The position numbers were made by a program, and so were the translations under genes. The notes under the pieces are model-generated. The model was not told the origin of the DNA. It searched no databases and worked only from the letters and a program-made list of their open reading frames with translations. 64,000 nucleotides of DNA from an uncultured Sphingorhabdus sp. (GTDB lineage Bacteria > Pseudomonadota > Alphaproteobacteria > Sphingomonadales > Sphingomonadaceae): positions 135,959 to 199,958 of the forward strand of contig CANMXN010000003.1 in NCBI GenBank assembly GCA_947501885.1. Reading direction: 5' to 3'. How positions within the stretch are numbered: position 1 is the stretch's first letter; every line of letters begins with the position of its first letter. This document shows, in pieces, positions 43,635 to 52,492 of this stretch.

Positions 43635-46169
43635 ATGCTAGAGATGCTTGCTATGGATGAAGATGTAGCAGAAGATCTCAATTATCGTTTGACGCGCAAT
43701 GCTGATGGGTTCTGGTTAAAAATTCAAAAACTATGGGAAAGGCGCCTATTTAGGTGGTTTTGCTATGCCGTCGGTTTATTTTTAATCCTAGTTTTAATCT
43801 TTTGGGCTACTGTTGTTCGCAATTTACCAGATGCTGAAGCGCTGCTGGAATATGAATCACCGCTACCAACGGTTGTACGTAACATAGAGGGTGAACCATT
43901 CCATAGTTATGCGCGACAAAAGCGCGTAACGCTGAGCTATAATGATTTTCCAGATATGCTAGTGAAAGCTTATCTATCGGCAGAAGATAAAACGTTTTTT
44001 GAACATGGCGGGATTGATTATCCTGGAATTGCCGCGGCATTATTGCGTAACTTACAAAGCGATGGACGGCCTGTAGGTGCCTCTACCATAACGCAACAAG
44101 TTGCGAAAAACTTGCTTCTGACCAATGAGGTTACATATTCGCGTAAAGTTAAAGAGGCTTTGCTAGCTTACCGCATAGAATCGACATTGAACAAAGAACA
44201 GATTCTCTCGCTTTATCTTAATGAGATTTTTTTAGGGAGAAATAGCTACGGCGTTGAGGCTGCTTCACAATCTTATTTTGGCAAGAGTGTCGATAAATTA
44301 GATTTGCATCAATATGCATATTTAGCGATTTTACCCAAAGGCCCAAGCAATTACCGCCCTGAGACGCAAACAGAAAGAGCGATAGAGCGCCGTAATTGGG
44401 TGTTAAAGGAAATGCGCGACAATGGTTGGATTAATGATGTGACCATGAGCGAAGCACAAGCCATGCCGCTTGGAACCATAAGAAGGCGCGGTTCAGCATA
44501 TGATCCGATTGGTGATTATTTTGTTGAGGAAATTAGACGACAATTGATTGAGCGATTTGGTGAGAATGATGAAGCAGGCCCTTATAGTGTTTATGATGGC
44601 GGCTTATGGGTTCGTTCATCTTTGCATCCTAGATATCAAGACTTAACAACTAAGGCTTTGCGCGATGGTCTTATCCGCTACGATAGGGGAAAGGGATGGT
44701 CTGGAGCTATTGCTACCATTCCGCTGGAAGATGGAAATTGGAAATCACGTTTGGCTTCGTCGGGGCTCGATATTGATTATCGCAATTGGGAGATCGCAGT
44801 AGTATTAAAGCGTGTGAATAACCGCGCCGAAGTTGGATTAAAAAATGGCGATACAGGAATTATTTGGGCTGTGCCAGGCCGAATGAAAGAAGGCGATATT
44901 ATTACAGTTGCTCCTGCTGGTAAAGATACATATGTGCTCCGTTCTATTCCTGGAGTTGGCGGCGGTATGGTTGTACAGGATCCTCGGTCAGGTAGAGTAT
45001 TGGCTATGCAGGGCGGGTTTGATGCTCGCATTAGTAGCTTTAACCGCGCCACCCAAGCGCAACGACAACCAGGTTCTACGATTAAGCCATTTGTTTATGC
45101 ATCTGCGCTTGACCAAGGCATGACACCAACATCAATTATTGTTGATGGGCCATTTTGTGTTTGGCAATCGACTGCATTGGGCCGCAAATGTTTCAGAAAT
45201 TTTGGTGGATCGCGCGGGGCGGGACCAAAGACAATGCGTTGGGGGCTGGAACAATCACGTAACTTAATGACGGTGCGTGCTGCTAATGATGCGGGTATGA
45301 CCAATGTAGCGGATGTCTTTAGAGCGATGGATATTGGCGATTACCCACCCTATCTTGCATTTGCTTTAGGCGCTGGTGATACCACTGTAATGAAAATGAC
45401 CAATGCTTATTCGATGTTAGTTAATCATGGCCGCAAATTACAACCTACATTGATTGATTTTGTCCAAGATCGCCGTGGTAAGGTTATTTGGCCCGCAAAA
45501 TGGAAACCTTGCCGAACATGTAATATGGCGGAATGGGATGGCAAACCTATGCCGCGTTTCCGTCCAGATGGTAAACAAGTGATGGACCCTGTGACAGCTT
45601 ATCAAGTTGTCCATATGTTAGAAGGCGTTGTGCAGCGCGGTACAGCAACATTATTGCGAGATTTAGATCGCCCATTATTTGGTAAAACGGGCACAACATC
45701 TGGCCCAACTAATGTATGGTTTGTTGGGGGATCACCAACATTGGTGGCAGGCGTTTACCTAGGATATGATCAACCCAAAAATATGGGCAGCTATGCGCAA
45801 GGTGGTTCGGTTGCAGCGCCCGTGTTTAAACAATTTGCGCGGCAGGCTTTTAAAGGACAGCCCCCGCTTCCTTTCGTAGCACCGAAAGAAGCAAGATTGG
45901 TGCGTGTTGATCGGCAAAGCGGCAAAAGAGTATTTGGCCGTTGGCCGGGAAATGATCTAACGGGTAATGTAATCTGGGAAGCCTTTAAACCGCAAACAGA
46001 ACCTAAACGGACCATAAGAAGAGAAGAATTGGCCGCACGGGAAACACAGAAGGTCAAGAAAGTAACGAGCAATAGAAATACTAGACGCACCGTTGAACGC
46101 AATAGCGGCGCAGCATCAGGCACCAAACGCGATGATGATTTCTTGCAAGATGAAGGTGGTATCTATTAG
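43635..46169 (+). CDS. mrcA: Penicillin-binding protein 1A (bifunctional)
   Basis: The 844-residue class A PBP has a membrane anchor at about 40-62, a glycosyltransferase domain with EDKTFFEHGGIDYPG and STITQQVAKNLLL, an OB-like linker, and a transpeptidase domain with the active-site serine in GSTIKP and the KTGTTSGPTN motif. It polymerises and cross-links peptidoglycan. A basic low-complexity tail follows the domain. Next to amiC it forms the conserved sphingomonad wall block. Confidence 0.95.
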   Translation: MLEMLAMDEDVAEDLNYRLTRNADGFWLKIQKLWERRLFRWFCYAVGLFLILVLIFWATVVRNLPDAEALLEYESPLPTVVRNIEGEPFHSYARQKRVTLSYNDFPDMLVKAYLSAEDKTFFEHGGIDYPGIAAALLRNLQSDGRPVGASTITQQVAKNLLLTNEVTYSRKVKEALLAYRIESTLNKEQILSLYLNEIFLGRNSYGVEAASQSYFGKSVDKLDLHQYAYLAILPKGPSNYRPETQTERAIERRNWVLKEMRDNGWINDVTMSEAQAMPLGTIRRRGSAYDPIGDYFVEEIRRQLIERFGENDEAGPYSVYDGGLWVRSSLHPRYQDLTTKALRDGLIRYDRGKGWSGAIATIPLEDGNWKSRLASSGLDIDYRNWEIAVVLKRVNNRAEVGLKNGDTGIIWAVPGRMKEGDIITVAPAGKDTYVLRSIPGVGGGMVVQDPRSGRVLAMQGGFDARISSFNRATQAQRQPGSTIKPFVYASALDQGMTPTSIIVDGPFCVWQSTALGRKCFRNFGGSRGAGPKTMRWGLEQSRNLMTVRAANDAGMTNVADVFRAMDIGDYPPYLAFALGAGDTTVMKMTNAYSMLVNHGRKLQPTLIDFVQDRRGKVIWPAKWKPCRTCNMAEWDGKPMPRFRPDGKQVMDPVTAYQVVHMLEGVVQRGTATLLRDLDRPLFGKTGTTSGPTNVWFVGGSPTLVAGVYLGYDQPKNMGSYAQGGSVAAPVFKQFARQAFKGQPPLPFVAPKEARLVRVDRQSGKRVFGRWPGNDLTGNVIWEAFKPQTEPKRTIRREELAARETQKVKKVTSNRNTRRTVERNSGAASGTKRDDDFLQDEGGIY

Positions 46170-46297
46170 TCGCCGTTATTGTTTTAGCGGTTCTAATGCC
46201 ATTTTCGCCTGTACATTTTTTTGATCTCGGCTATTTCACAATTAAATTTACATAATGAACCATGATTATGGATCATTATATATGAGGAGTTTATGCT

Positions 46298-47425
46298 ATG
46301 CGCGCCGATGCGCAAACATTTGTTGATAGGATTGATGCTGCCCTTGACTTGGTTAAATTGTCTCTCAATTGGGACGTCGCTCTGCGGCGTCTTGAGGAGC
46401 TGAACGCGCGCGTTGAAGACCCTGACTTATGGAATGACCCCAAGCAAGCCGAAGAAGTTATGCGTGAACGGCGCAGATTAGAAGGCTCAATTACAGCAGC
46501 AAAAGAAATTCAAGAAGGCAAAGAAGGAACTTTAGAGCTTATTGAATTGGCAGAAATGGAAGGCGATGAAGATTTAATTTCTGAGGGAGTGACAGACCTA
46601 GAGGCTTTGGCTGATCGTGCTGACAAAGATAAGGTTCAGGCTCTATTATCTGGCGAAGCTGATAGCAATGATTGCTATATTGAGATTCATGCAGGTGCAG
46701 GCGGCACAGAAAGTCAAGATTGGGCTGAAATGTTGCAACGCATGTATCAGCGTTGGGCTGAAAAGCGTGGATATAAGGTCAGCATAATTGATTATCATGC
46801 AGGTGATCAAGCGGGTATAAAATCTGCAACTTTGGAAATTAAAGGTGAGAATAGCTATGGTTATTCTAAAACCGAAAGCGGTGTGCATCGTTTGGTCCGC
46901 ATATCACCCTATGATAGTGCAGCGAAACGCCACACGAGTTTTTCTAGCGTTTGGGTCTATCCGATTATCGATGATAGTATCGAGATAGAAGTCAATGAGA
47001 GTGATCTGAAGATCGATACCTATCGTGCTTCTGGTTCGGGCGGGCAACACGTTAACACGACGGATAGCGCTGTGCGTATTACCCATATCCCTAGCGGTAT
47101 CGTAGCTGCTAGTCAGAATGACCGCTCACAACATAAAAACCGTGCGACCGCTATGGGAATGCTTAAATCACGCCTATATGAAGCAGAACTGCAACGCCGC
47201 GAGGCTGAAGCATTGGGTGAATATGAAGCCAAAACTGAAATCGGCTGGGGACATCAAATTAGGTCTTATGTGCTGCAACCTTATCAGCAAGTGAAAGATT
47301 TGCGAACAGGTGTAGTCTCAACAGCGCCAAGCGATGTCTTGGATGGTGACTTGGATGATTTTATTGCGGCTGCATTGGCTGTTCGTGTTACGGGAGAGGC
47401 ACTTGATGTAGAGGATGATGTGTGA
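46298..47425 (+). CDS. prfB: Peptide chain release factor 2
   Basis: The 375-residue factor has the GGQ motif in SGSGGQHVNTTD and the codon-reading tripeptide region RISPYDSAAKRH (SPY in place of E. coli SPF, as usual in alphaproteobacteria). It terminates at UGA and UAA. The whole gene is in one frame: the programmed +1 shift at CTTTGAC used by many bacteria to autoregulate RF2 is absent. Confidence 0.95.
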   Translation: MRADAQTFVDRIDAALDLVKLSLNWDVALRRLEELNARVEDPDLWNDPKQAEEVMRERRRLEGSITAAKEIQEGKEGTLELIELAEMEGDEDLISEGVTDLEALADRADKDKVQALLSGEADSNDCYIEIHAGAGGTESQDWAEMLQRMYQRWAEKRGYKVSIIDYHAGDQAGIKSATLEIKGENSYGYSKTESGVHRLVRISPYDSAAKRHTSFSSVWVYPIIDDSIEIEVNESDLKIDTYRASGSGGQHVNTTDSAVRITHIPSGIVAASQNDRSQHKNRATAMGMLKSRLYEAELQRREAEALGEYEAKTEIGWGHQIRSYVLQPYQQVKDLRTGVVSTAPSDVLDGDLDDFIAAALAVRVTGEALDVEDDV

Positions 47426-48165
47426 TGAGCAATATTATGCAAAAATCACTCATTATATCCCTGACAGTCCCACTGCTAACATTATCAGCATGTCAAAAGC
47501 AAAAGGAAGACCAGCAATTAGATCGGCCTGAAACTTCTCGTGAATTTCCGCGTGCCTATAGGCCTGTATCTGAAGTTATAGGCAATCGTTTTTGGACAGA
47601 GGCCAAGCGTGATGCAGCAGGTGAAGCTGAATTGCTTATGGATTGGGCGAAAATTAAAGAAGGCATGACGGTTGCTGATATTGGAGCAGGTGAGGGATAT
47701 TACACCGTGCGTCTTTCTAAGCGAGTAGGTGATAATGGACGTGTATTAGCGCAAGATATTGATGCGGATGCGCTAAAAAAATTGGCAACGCGCGTTAGCC
47801 GAGAAGAATTTAGCAATGTTGCTATTCAGAAAGGTGATATCGATAACCCTAGGCTTCCAAATGGCAGTTTTGATCGGGTGTTCATGGTGCATATGTATCA
47901 TGAAATCACCGAACCTTATGCTTTTTTGTGGCAATTATACCCTGCGCTGGCAAAGGGTGGAGAAGTGGTGGTGGTGGATCGTGATTCTCCGACCGATAAA
48001 CATGGTATCCCACCAAGATTGTTATTTTGTGAGTTTGAGGCTTTGGGTTATAGTTTGAAGGGGTATAGCGAACAGCTGAATGTTGGTGGATATTTTGCTA
48101 GGTTTGAAGCAAATGGTGAACGACCAGACCCTGATAAGATTACAATCTGTAAAGACCCCAAATAA
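47425..48165 (+). CDS. Lipoprotein with a SAM-dependent methyltransferase domain
   Basis: ATG 47425 overlaps the prfB stop (TGATG), so translation is coupled. The 246-residue product has a lipoprotein signal ending in LSAC, then a class I methyltransferase fold with motif I VADIGAGEGYYTVRLS, the acidic residue after QDIDADAL, and FDRVFMVHMYHE as motif IV. A SAM enzyme exported as a lipoprotein is odd because SAM is cytoplasmic; either the signal is not processed or the fold serves another role. The same gene follows prfB in sphingomonads. Confidence 0.8.
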   Translation: MSNIMQKSLIISLTVPLLTLSACQKQKEDQQLDRPETSREFPRAYRPVSEVIGNRFWTEAKRDAAGEAELLMDWAKIKEGMTVADIGAGEGYYTVRLSKRVGDNGRVLAQDIDADALKKLATRVSREEFSNVAIQKGDIDNPRLPNGSFDRVFMVHMYHEITEPYAFLWQLYPALAKGGEVVVVDRDSPTDKHGIPPRLLFCEFEALGYSLKGYSEQLNVGGYFARFEANGERPDPDKITICKDPK

Positions 48166-48234
48166 TTAAAATTTATTTCAGCTAATATTTGACAGTCATA
48201 ATTACTGGTGTACCCTTGAATCAAGGAGACAATT

Positions 48235-49929
48235 ATGGCGAGCAGTAAAAGTGGTTTTAACGACGGTTTTGATACAATTAAAGATGCGACCACTGCACTA
48301 GGCCCTCTGACTGGATTAGCGCGGGAAGACTTTATGGGCGCGGTTGCGTTATTATTACGCCAAACAGCAACCAATCCAGATAAAAACTTTAAAGCTATGC
48401 AGGGCTTTTCTGAAGACTTGGTCAAGATTATGACGGGCAAGTCCGATCTTGCACCGCATGCTAAAGACAAAAGATTTATGGACCCTGCTTGGATGTTTAA
48501 TCCTTTTTATAAAGCAGGCGCGCAATATTATTTGGCATTACAAAAAGGGATTAAAGGCTGGGTCGAAGATTTAGAATTGGATGCTCTGGAGCGTGATAGA
48601 GCTAATTTTATCTCACAAATCATTATTGATGCGCTTGCACCTACTAATACTTTAGCAGGAAACCCAATTGCGCAAAAACGCCTGATCGATAGTGGCGGTT
48701 TGTCGCTTATTAAGGGTTTGAAAAATGCTTATGATGATATTGTTAATAATGACATGATGGTATCGCAGGTGGACAAAACACCCTTTAAAGTTGGTGAGAA
48801 TCTGGCAACGAGCGAGGGGTCTGTTGTCTACCGTGATGATATGATGGAGCTTATTCAATATCAATGCGAAGGAGATGTTCATGCCATACCGCAGCTTACA
48901 ATTCCGCCGCAAATCAACAAAATGTATATTAATGATTTAACGCCAGAGAAAAGCATTATTCAGCTTCAATTGCGAAGCGGTATTCAACCTTTTGTGATTA
49001 GTTGGCGTAACCCATCGGAAGATCAAGGGGTCTGGGGTATGGCTGATTATGTTAGCAGTTGCATCAAGGCGCTTGAAATCATTTCGGAAATTACAGGATC
49101 AAAAAAGGTCAATGTATCCGGTGCTTGCTCGGGCGGGCAAACTATGTCGGTTATGTTATCTAAATTGGCCGATGCGGAATCTGATATAATCGGTTGTATC
49201 ACGATGATGGTCTGTGTGTTGGAGCCGCGTGATGGCGATATTGAGGCAGCGTCAATGGTATCTGATAATGGTATTGCACTAGCTAAACAACGCGCTGCGA
49301 AAAAAGGCGTTGTTAAAGGTAGTGATCTAGCGCGTGGCTTTGCGTGGCTGCGGCCCAATGATTTAATTTGGAATTATGTGATTAACAATTATTTGCTTGG
49401 TAATGACCCGCCAGCTTTTGATATTTTGTTCTGGAATAGCGATGCAACCAATCTATCGGGTAGCTTGCTTGGCGATTTTCTTGATATATTTGATAGCAAT
49501 GCTTTTGCTGCCCCTGGGACATTTGAGATATTGGACCATAAGGTGGATCTTGGCAAAGTGAAAAATGATATGTTCATTTTAGGCGGTACGACTGATCATA
49601 TTACACCTTGGCAAGCATGCTATCGTTCTACTCAATTATTTGGCGGAAAAAATATCCAATTCATATTGAGCCAAGCAGGACATATGCAGGCGATTTTAAA
49701 CCCGCCTGGAAACCCCAAAGCCAAATATTATCGTAATGATGTGAAGAAACCGCCCAAGGATGTTGAAAAATGGATGGAAGGCGCTGAAGAGATTAAGGGC
49801 AGTTGGTGGCCTCATTGGATAGAATGGCTCACTGCGCGTGCTGGCAAAAAAGTAAAAGCACCAAAAACATTGGGTAGTAAGATCTATCCACCACAAGAGG
49901 CGGCACCGGGGCTTTACGTTCATGATTGA
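48235..49929 (+). CDS. phaC: Class II (medium-chain-length) PHA synthase
   Basis: The 564-residue synthase polymerises 3-hydroxyacyl-CoA into polyhydroxyalkanoate. The lipase-like box GACSGG holds Cys298, with Asp454 in TDHITPW and His483 in AGHMQAILNPP. Length, the N-terminus and the C-terminal ending LGSKIYPPQEAAPGLYVH match the Pseudomonas PhaC1 type rather than the class I short-chain type. TTGACA at 48189 is a possible -35 box, and AAGGAG precedes the ATG. It is followed by a PhaZ-type depolymerase. Confidence 0.9.
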   Translation: MASSKSGFNDGFDTIKDATTALGPLTGLAREDFMGAVALLLRQTATNPDKNFKAMQGFSEDLVKIMTGKSDLAPHAKDKRFMDPAWMFNPFYKAGAQYYLALQKGIKGWVEDLELDALERDRANFISQIIIDALAPTNTLAGNPIAQKRLIDSGGLSLIKGLKNAYDDIVNNDMMVSQVDKTPFKVGENLATSEGSVVYRDDMMELIQYQCEGDVHAIPQLTIPPQINKMYINDLTPEKSIIQLQLRSGIQPFVISWRNPSEDQGVWGMADYVSSCIKALEIISEITGSKKVNVSGACSGGQTMSVMLSKLADAESDIIGCITMMVCVLEPRDGDIEAASMVSDNGIALAKQRAAKKGVVKGSDLARGFAWLRPNDLIWNYVINNYLLGNDPPAFDILFWNSDATNLSGSLLGDFLDIFDSNAFAAPGTFEILDHKVDLGKVKNDMFILGGTTDHITPWQACYRSTQLFGGKNIQFILSQAGHMQAILNPPGNPKAKYYRNDVKKPPKDVEKWMEGAEEIKGSWWPHWIEWLTARAGKKVKAPKTLGSKIYPPQEAAPGLYVHD

Positions 49930-49992
49930 TATTTTGTAATCTTTTGGACGGTTAGACGTAATATAAGAGTGAGTTATGAATTGGGAATATAT

Positions 49993-50889
49993 ATGAGTAA
50001 GACGAAGATTGCACCAACAAGCACCAAAAATAAAGCAAAAAGCAGAGCCAATGCTGCGCCCAAAAATAATGCTGTTGAACCAGAATATTCTATGGAAACG
50101 ATAGATGGTCGCACCCTTCGAGTTGCAAGATGGCGTAATAGTAAAAGCAAGCAGACACCGATATTATTCTTCAACGGTATTGGTGCTAATATAGAGGCTA
50201 TTGCACCCTTTGCACAGATGCTATCGGACCGAGAATTTATCACATTTGACATGCCTGGTGTTGGTGGATCACCTGATCCCGTAGTGCCTTATAATGCTAT
50301 TATGATGGCGCGTATTGCCGCGCTTTTGCTTGATCGCTTTGAAATTGAAATAGTGGATGTATTGGGCGTTAGCTGGGGCGGCGCTATGGCGCAGCAATTT
50401 GCGCTGCAAAATGGCGCACGAGTAAATAAGCTGATATTAATCGCGACTAGTGCTGGTATGATTATGATGCCTGGCAACCCTAAAGCACTAATGAAGATGG
50501 CTGATCCGCGGCGTTATATTGACCCTGAATTTATGCGCAAACATTTCCTAACCCTTTATGGAGGTAAGGATGATGGCAAAGGGGATCATATATCGCGCGT
50601 TACGCCGCCATCAAAAATGGGGTATTTTTATCAATTGGGCGCTATGTTGGGTTGGACAAGCGCGCCTTTCTTACCCTTTATGAAAATACCAACATTGATC
50701 ATGATGGGCGATGATGATCAAATAGTCCCTGTTTCCAATGGACAGTTTTTGAATTTCCTTATCCCCGATAGTGAATTATATGTGGTTAAAGATGGTGGGC
50801 ATTTGTTTATGTTGAGTCATGCGGATGAGAGTATTAATAAGATAAAATCCTTTTTGAGCACCGAAATTACTGAGGCAAAAGCAGCATGA
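49993..50889 (+). CDS. phaZ: Medium-chain PHA depolymerase
   Basis: From ATG 49993 (GGGA six bases upstream; GTG 49969 is an in-frame alternative) the 298-residue alpha/beta hydrolase matches intracellular mcl-PHA depolymerases: FFNGIGANIE, DMPGVGGSPDP, GVSWGGAMAQQF with Ser127, LIMMGDDDQIVP and DGGHLFML. It releases hydroxy acids from stored polymer. The 60-80 basic, Ala-rich N-terminal residues are an extension. It overlaps the next gene by four bases. Confidence 0.88.
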   Translation: MSKTKIAPTSTKNKAKSRANAAPKNNAVEPEYSMETIDGRTLRVARWRNSKSKQTPILFFNGIGANIEAIAPFAQMLSDREFITFDMPGVGGSPDPVVPYNAIMMARIAALLLDRFEIEIVDVLGVSWGGAMAQQFALQNGARVNKLILIATSAGMIMMPGNPKALMKMADPRRYIDPEFMRKHFLTLYGGKDDGKGDHISRVTPPSKMGYFYQLGAMLGWTSAPFLPFMKIPTLIMMGDDDQIVPVSNGQFLNFLIPDSELYVVKDGGHLFMLSHADESINKIKSFLSTEITEAKAA

Positions 50890-51923
50890 GTAATAAGATA
50901 AAAACTATATTTTATGCAGCCGCTTTGGCGCTTTTTTCCTTTGCTTTCATTCAGTCATTGTCCTTTAATAAGCGAGCAATTGCGCAGGAGAAAATGGTAA
51001 CAGCAGGGAATGATGGTATATTATTGGTTGGCAATAAAGGCGAGGATAGCGTTAGTTTTATTGATTTAAAATCTGGACGTGAAATCGGCCGCCGCCCGAG
51101 CGGTAAAAATCCGCATGAAATTGCTTTGTCGCCTGATAAAAAGCGCGTTGCTGTGGTATCTTATGGTGAGAGCAATATCGATATTTTTGATGTGGAAACA
51201 CGGGCATTGGTTGAGAAAATTGATATTCAGCCAAATAGTAATCCGCATGGTCTGATATGGTTATCGGATGATCGCATCATAGCCACCACTGAGGGCAGTG
51301 ATACAATTACAATATTATCGCCGCCGCAAAATGGCGAACGTAGTTTAACATCCATTGCCACAGGCCAAAAAGGTAGTCATATGATTGCCGTTGATAAGGT
51401 TGGTGCCTTTGCCTTTGTTGCTAACTTACAATCGGCGAGCATCACGAAAATTGACCTTGTTGCAGGTGAAAAGATTATCGATGTTGCTACAGGCGCTGGA
51501 ACCGAAGGTATCGCCATTACACCTGATGGTAAGCATGTCTATGTCTCTGCACGAGAGGCGAATATTGTGACTGTGCTTGATAGTGTAACTATGGAAATAA
51601 TAGATCAAATTAATGTTGGCCGGTTCCCATTGCGTGTCATTATCAGCCCCGATGGCAGATATGCTGTCACATCTAATTTACAGGATGGCAGCTTAACCGT
51701 GATTAATACTGCAACTCGGCAAGTAGAGCGCACTATTGAAGTGAGCGGGAATGCAGATACGCGGCAAGTGACGATATTATTTTCTGCTGACGGTAAATAT
51801 ATTTATGCCGCTGAAACAGGTATTAACCGCATTGCAGAGATTGATTTTGTGCAAGGTAAATTAATCGGTAGGTTGGCAGCGGGCAAAGATGGTGATGGCC
51901 TAGCAATTGCGCCTAAACAATAA
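50886..51923 (+). CDS. Exported YVTN-family beta-propeller protein
   Basis: The ATGA overlap with phaZ shows coupling. The 345-residue protein has a signal sequence (about 1-34) and six or seven blades of the 40-residue YVTN type, each with DG(K/R)-x-(V/Y) as in ITPDGKHVYVSAREANIV. Such propellers bind partners or ligands in the periplasm. Its link to PHA turnover is not evident. It ends three bases from the opposing Lrp gene. Confidence 0.85.
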   Translation: MSNKIKTIFYAAALALFSFAFIQSLSFNKRAIAQEKMVTAGNDGILLVGNKGEDSVSFIDLKSGREIGRRPSGKNPHEIALSPDKKRVAVVSYGESNIDIFDVETRALVEKIDIQPNSNPHGLIWLSDDRIIATTEGSDTITILSPPQNGERSLTSIATGQKGSHMIAVDKVGAFAFVANLQSASITKIDLVAGEKIIDVATGAGTEGIAITPDGKHVYVSAREANIVTVLDSVTMEIIDQINVGRFPLRVIISPDGRYAVTSNLQDGSLTVINTATRQVERTIEVSGNADTRQVTILFSADGKYIYAAETGINRIAEIDFVQGKLIGRLAAGKDGDGLAIAPKQ

Positions 51924-51926
51924 GTA

Positions 51927-52385
51927 TCACGCCAAATTGCGATAGGTGGATATTTTTTTCACTTCTCGAAATGCAAAAGATGTATCAATAGCGGAAATTC
52001 CCTTAATACGATGTAGTTTTTTGCGCATAAAACTATCATAATCATCTAAATCACGCACCATGACGCGAAGCAGATAATCTGCGCTGCCTGTTTGTAAATG
52101 ACATTCGATAATCTCATCCAAATGTTGCACGGCATTTTCAAAAGCACTGATAACCTCGCTATTATGCTGTTCAAGTGTAATACGTACAAAAACAGTAATA
52201 TTTAGACCATATTTTTTTGGATCAACTTGAGCAGTATATCCTTGAATTATACCTGCTTCTTCTAAATTACGAACGCGCCGCAGGCATGGTGAGGGTGATA
52301 GGTTGACCTTCTCAGCCAACTCTTGATTACTTAGCCTACCATTAAGTTGTAAAGCTCTTATAATAGCATGATCTGTCTTATCCAT
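51927..52385 (-). CDS. Lrp/AsnC family transcription regulator (MdeR-like)
   Basis: The 152-residue regulator has an N-terminal helix-turn-helix (DHAIIRALQLNGRLSNQELA and SPSPCLRRVRNLEEAG) and a C-terminal RAM/AsnC ligand domain (CHLQTGSADYLLRVMV). It is divergent from a methionine gamma-lyase gene, the arrangement of mdeR-mdeA in Pseudomonas putida, where the Lrp protein activates the lyase in response to sulfur amino acids. Three candidate binding sites lie between the genes. Confidence 0.9.
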   Translation of the reverse strand: MDKTDHAIIRALQLNGRLSNQELAEKVNLSPSPCLRRVRNLEEAGIIQGYTAQVDPKKYGLNITVFVRITLEQHNSEVISAFENAVQHLDEIIECHLQTGSADYLLRVMVRDLDDYDSFMRKKLHRIKGISAIDTSFAFREVKKISTYRNLA

Positions 52386-52394
52386 GACTTATAT

Positions 52395-52466
52395 TAGCAT
52401 ATAATATTAAAATTAAAATAATTAATAGCAATATAAGTAATTAATTGCGTTAATTATAGCATATAA
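52395..52466. promoter_or_regulatory. Three phased TAGCA(A)TATAA sites, probable Lrp operator
   Basis: TAGCATATAA at 52395-52404, TAGCAATATAA at 52426-52436 and TAGCATATAA at 52457-52466 share one orientation and start exactly 31 bases apart, three helical turns each. They fill the gap between the divergent Lrp and lyase genes. Lrp-type octamers wrap DNA over such spaced sites, so this is the likely control region for both genes. Confidence 0.6.
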
Positions 52467-52492
52467 GGTGAGGGTAATTGAAGGAGTATGTT

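Noticed and set aside
46298..46420. Programmed +1 frameshift in prfB
   Set aside because: The frame is open from the start, and no in-frame CTTTGAC-type stop is present at the expected codon.
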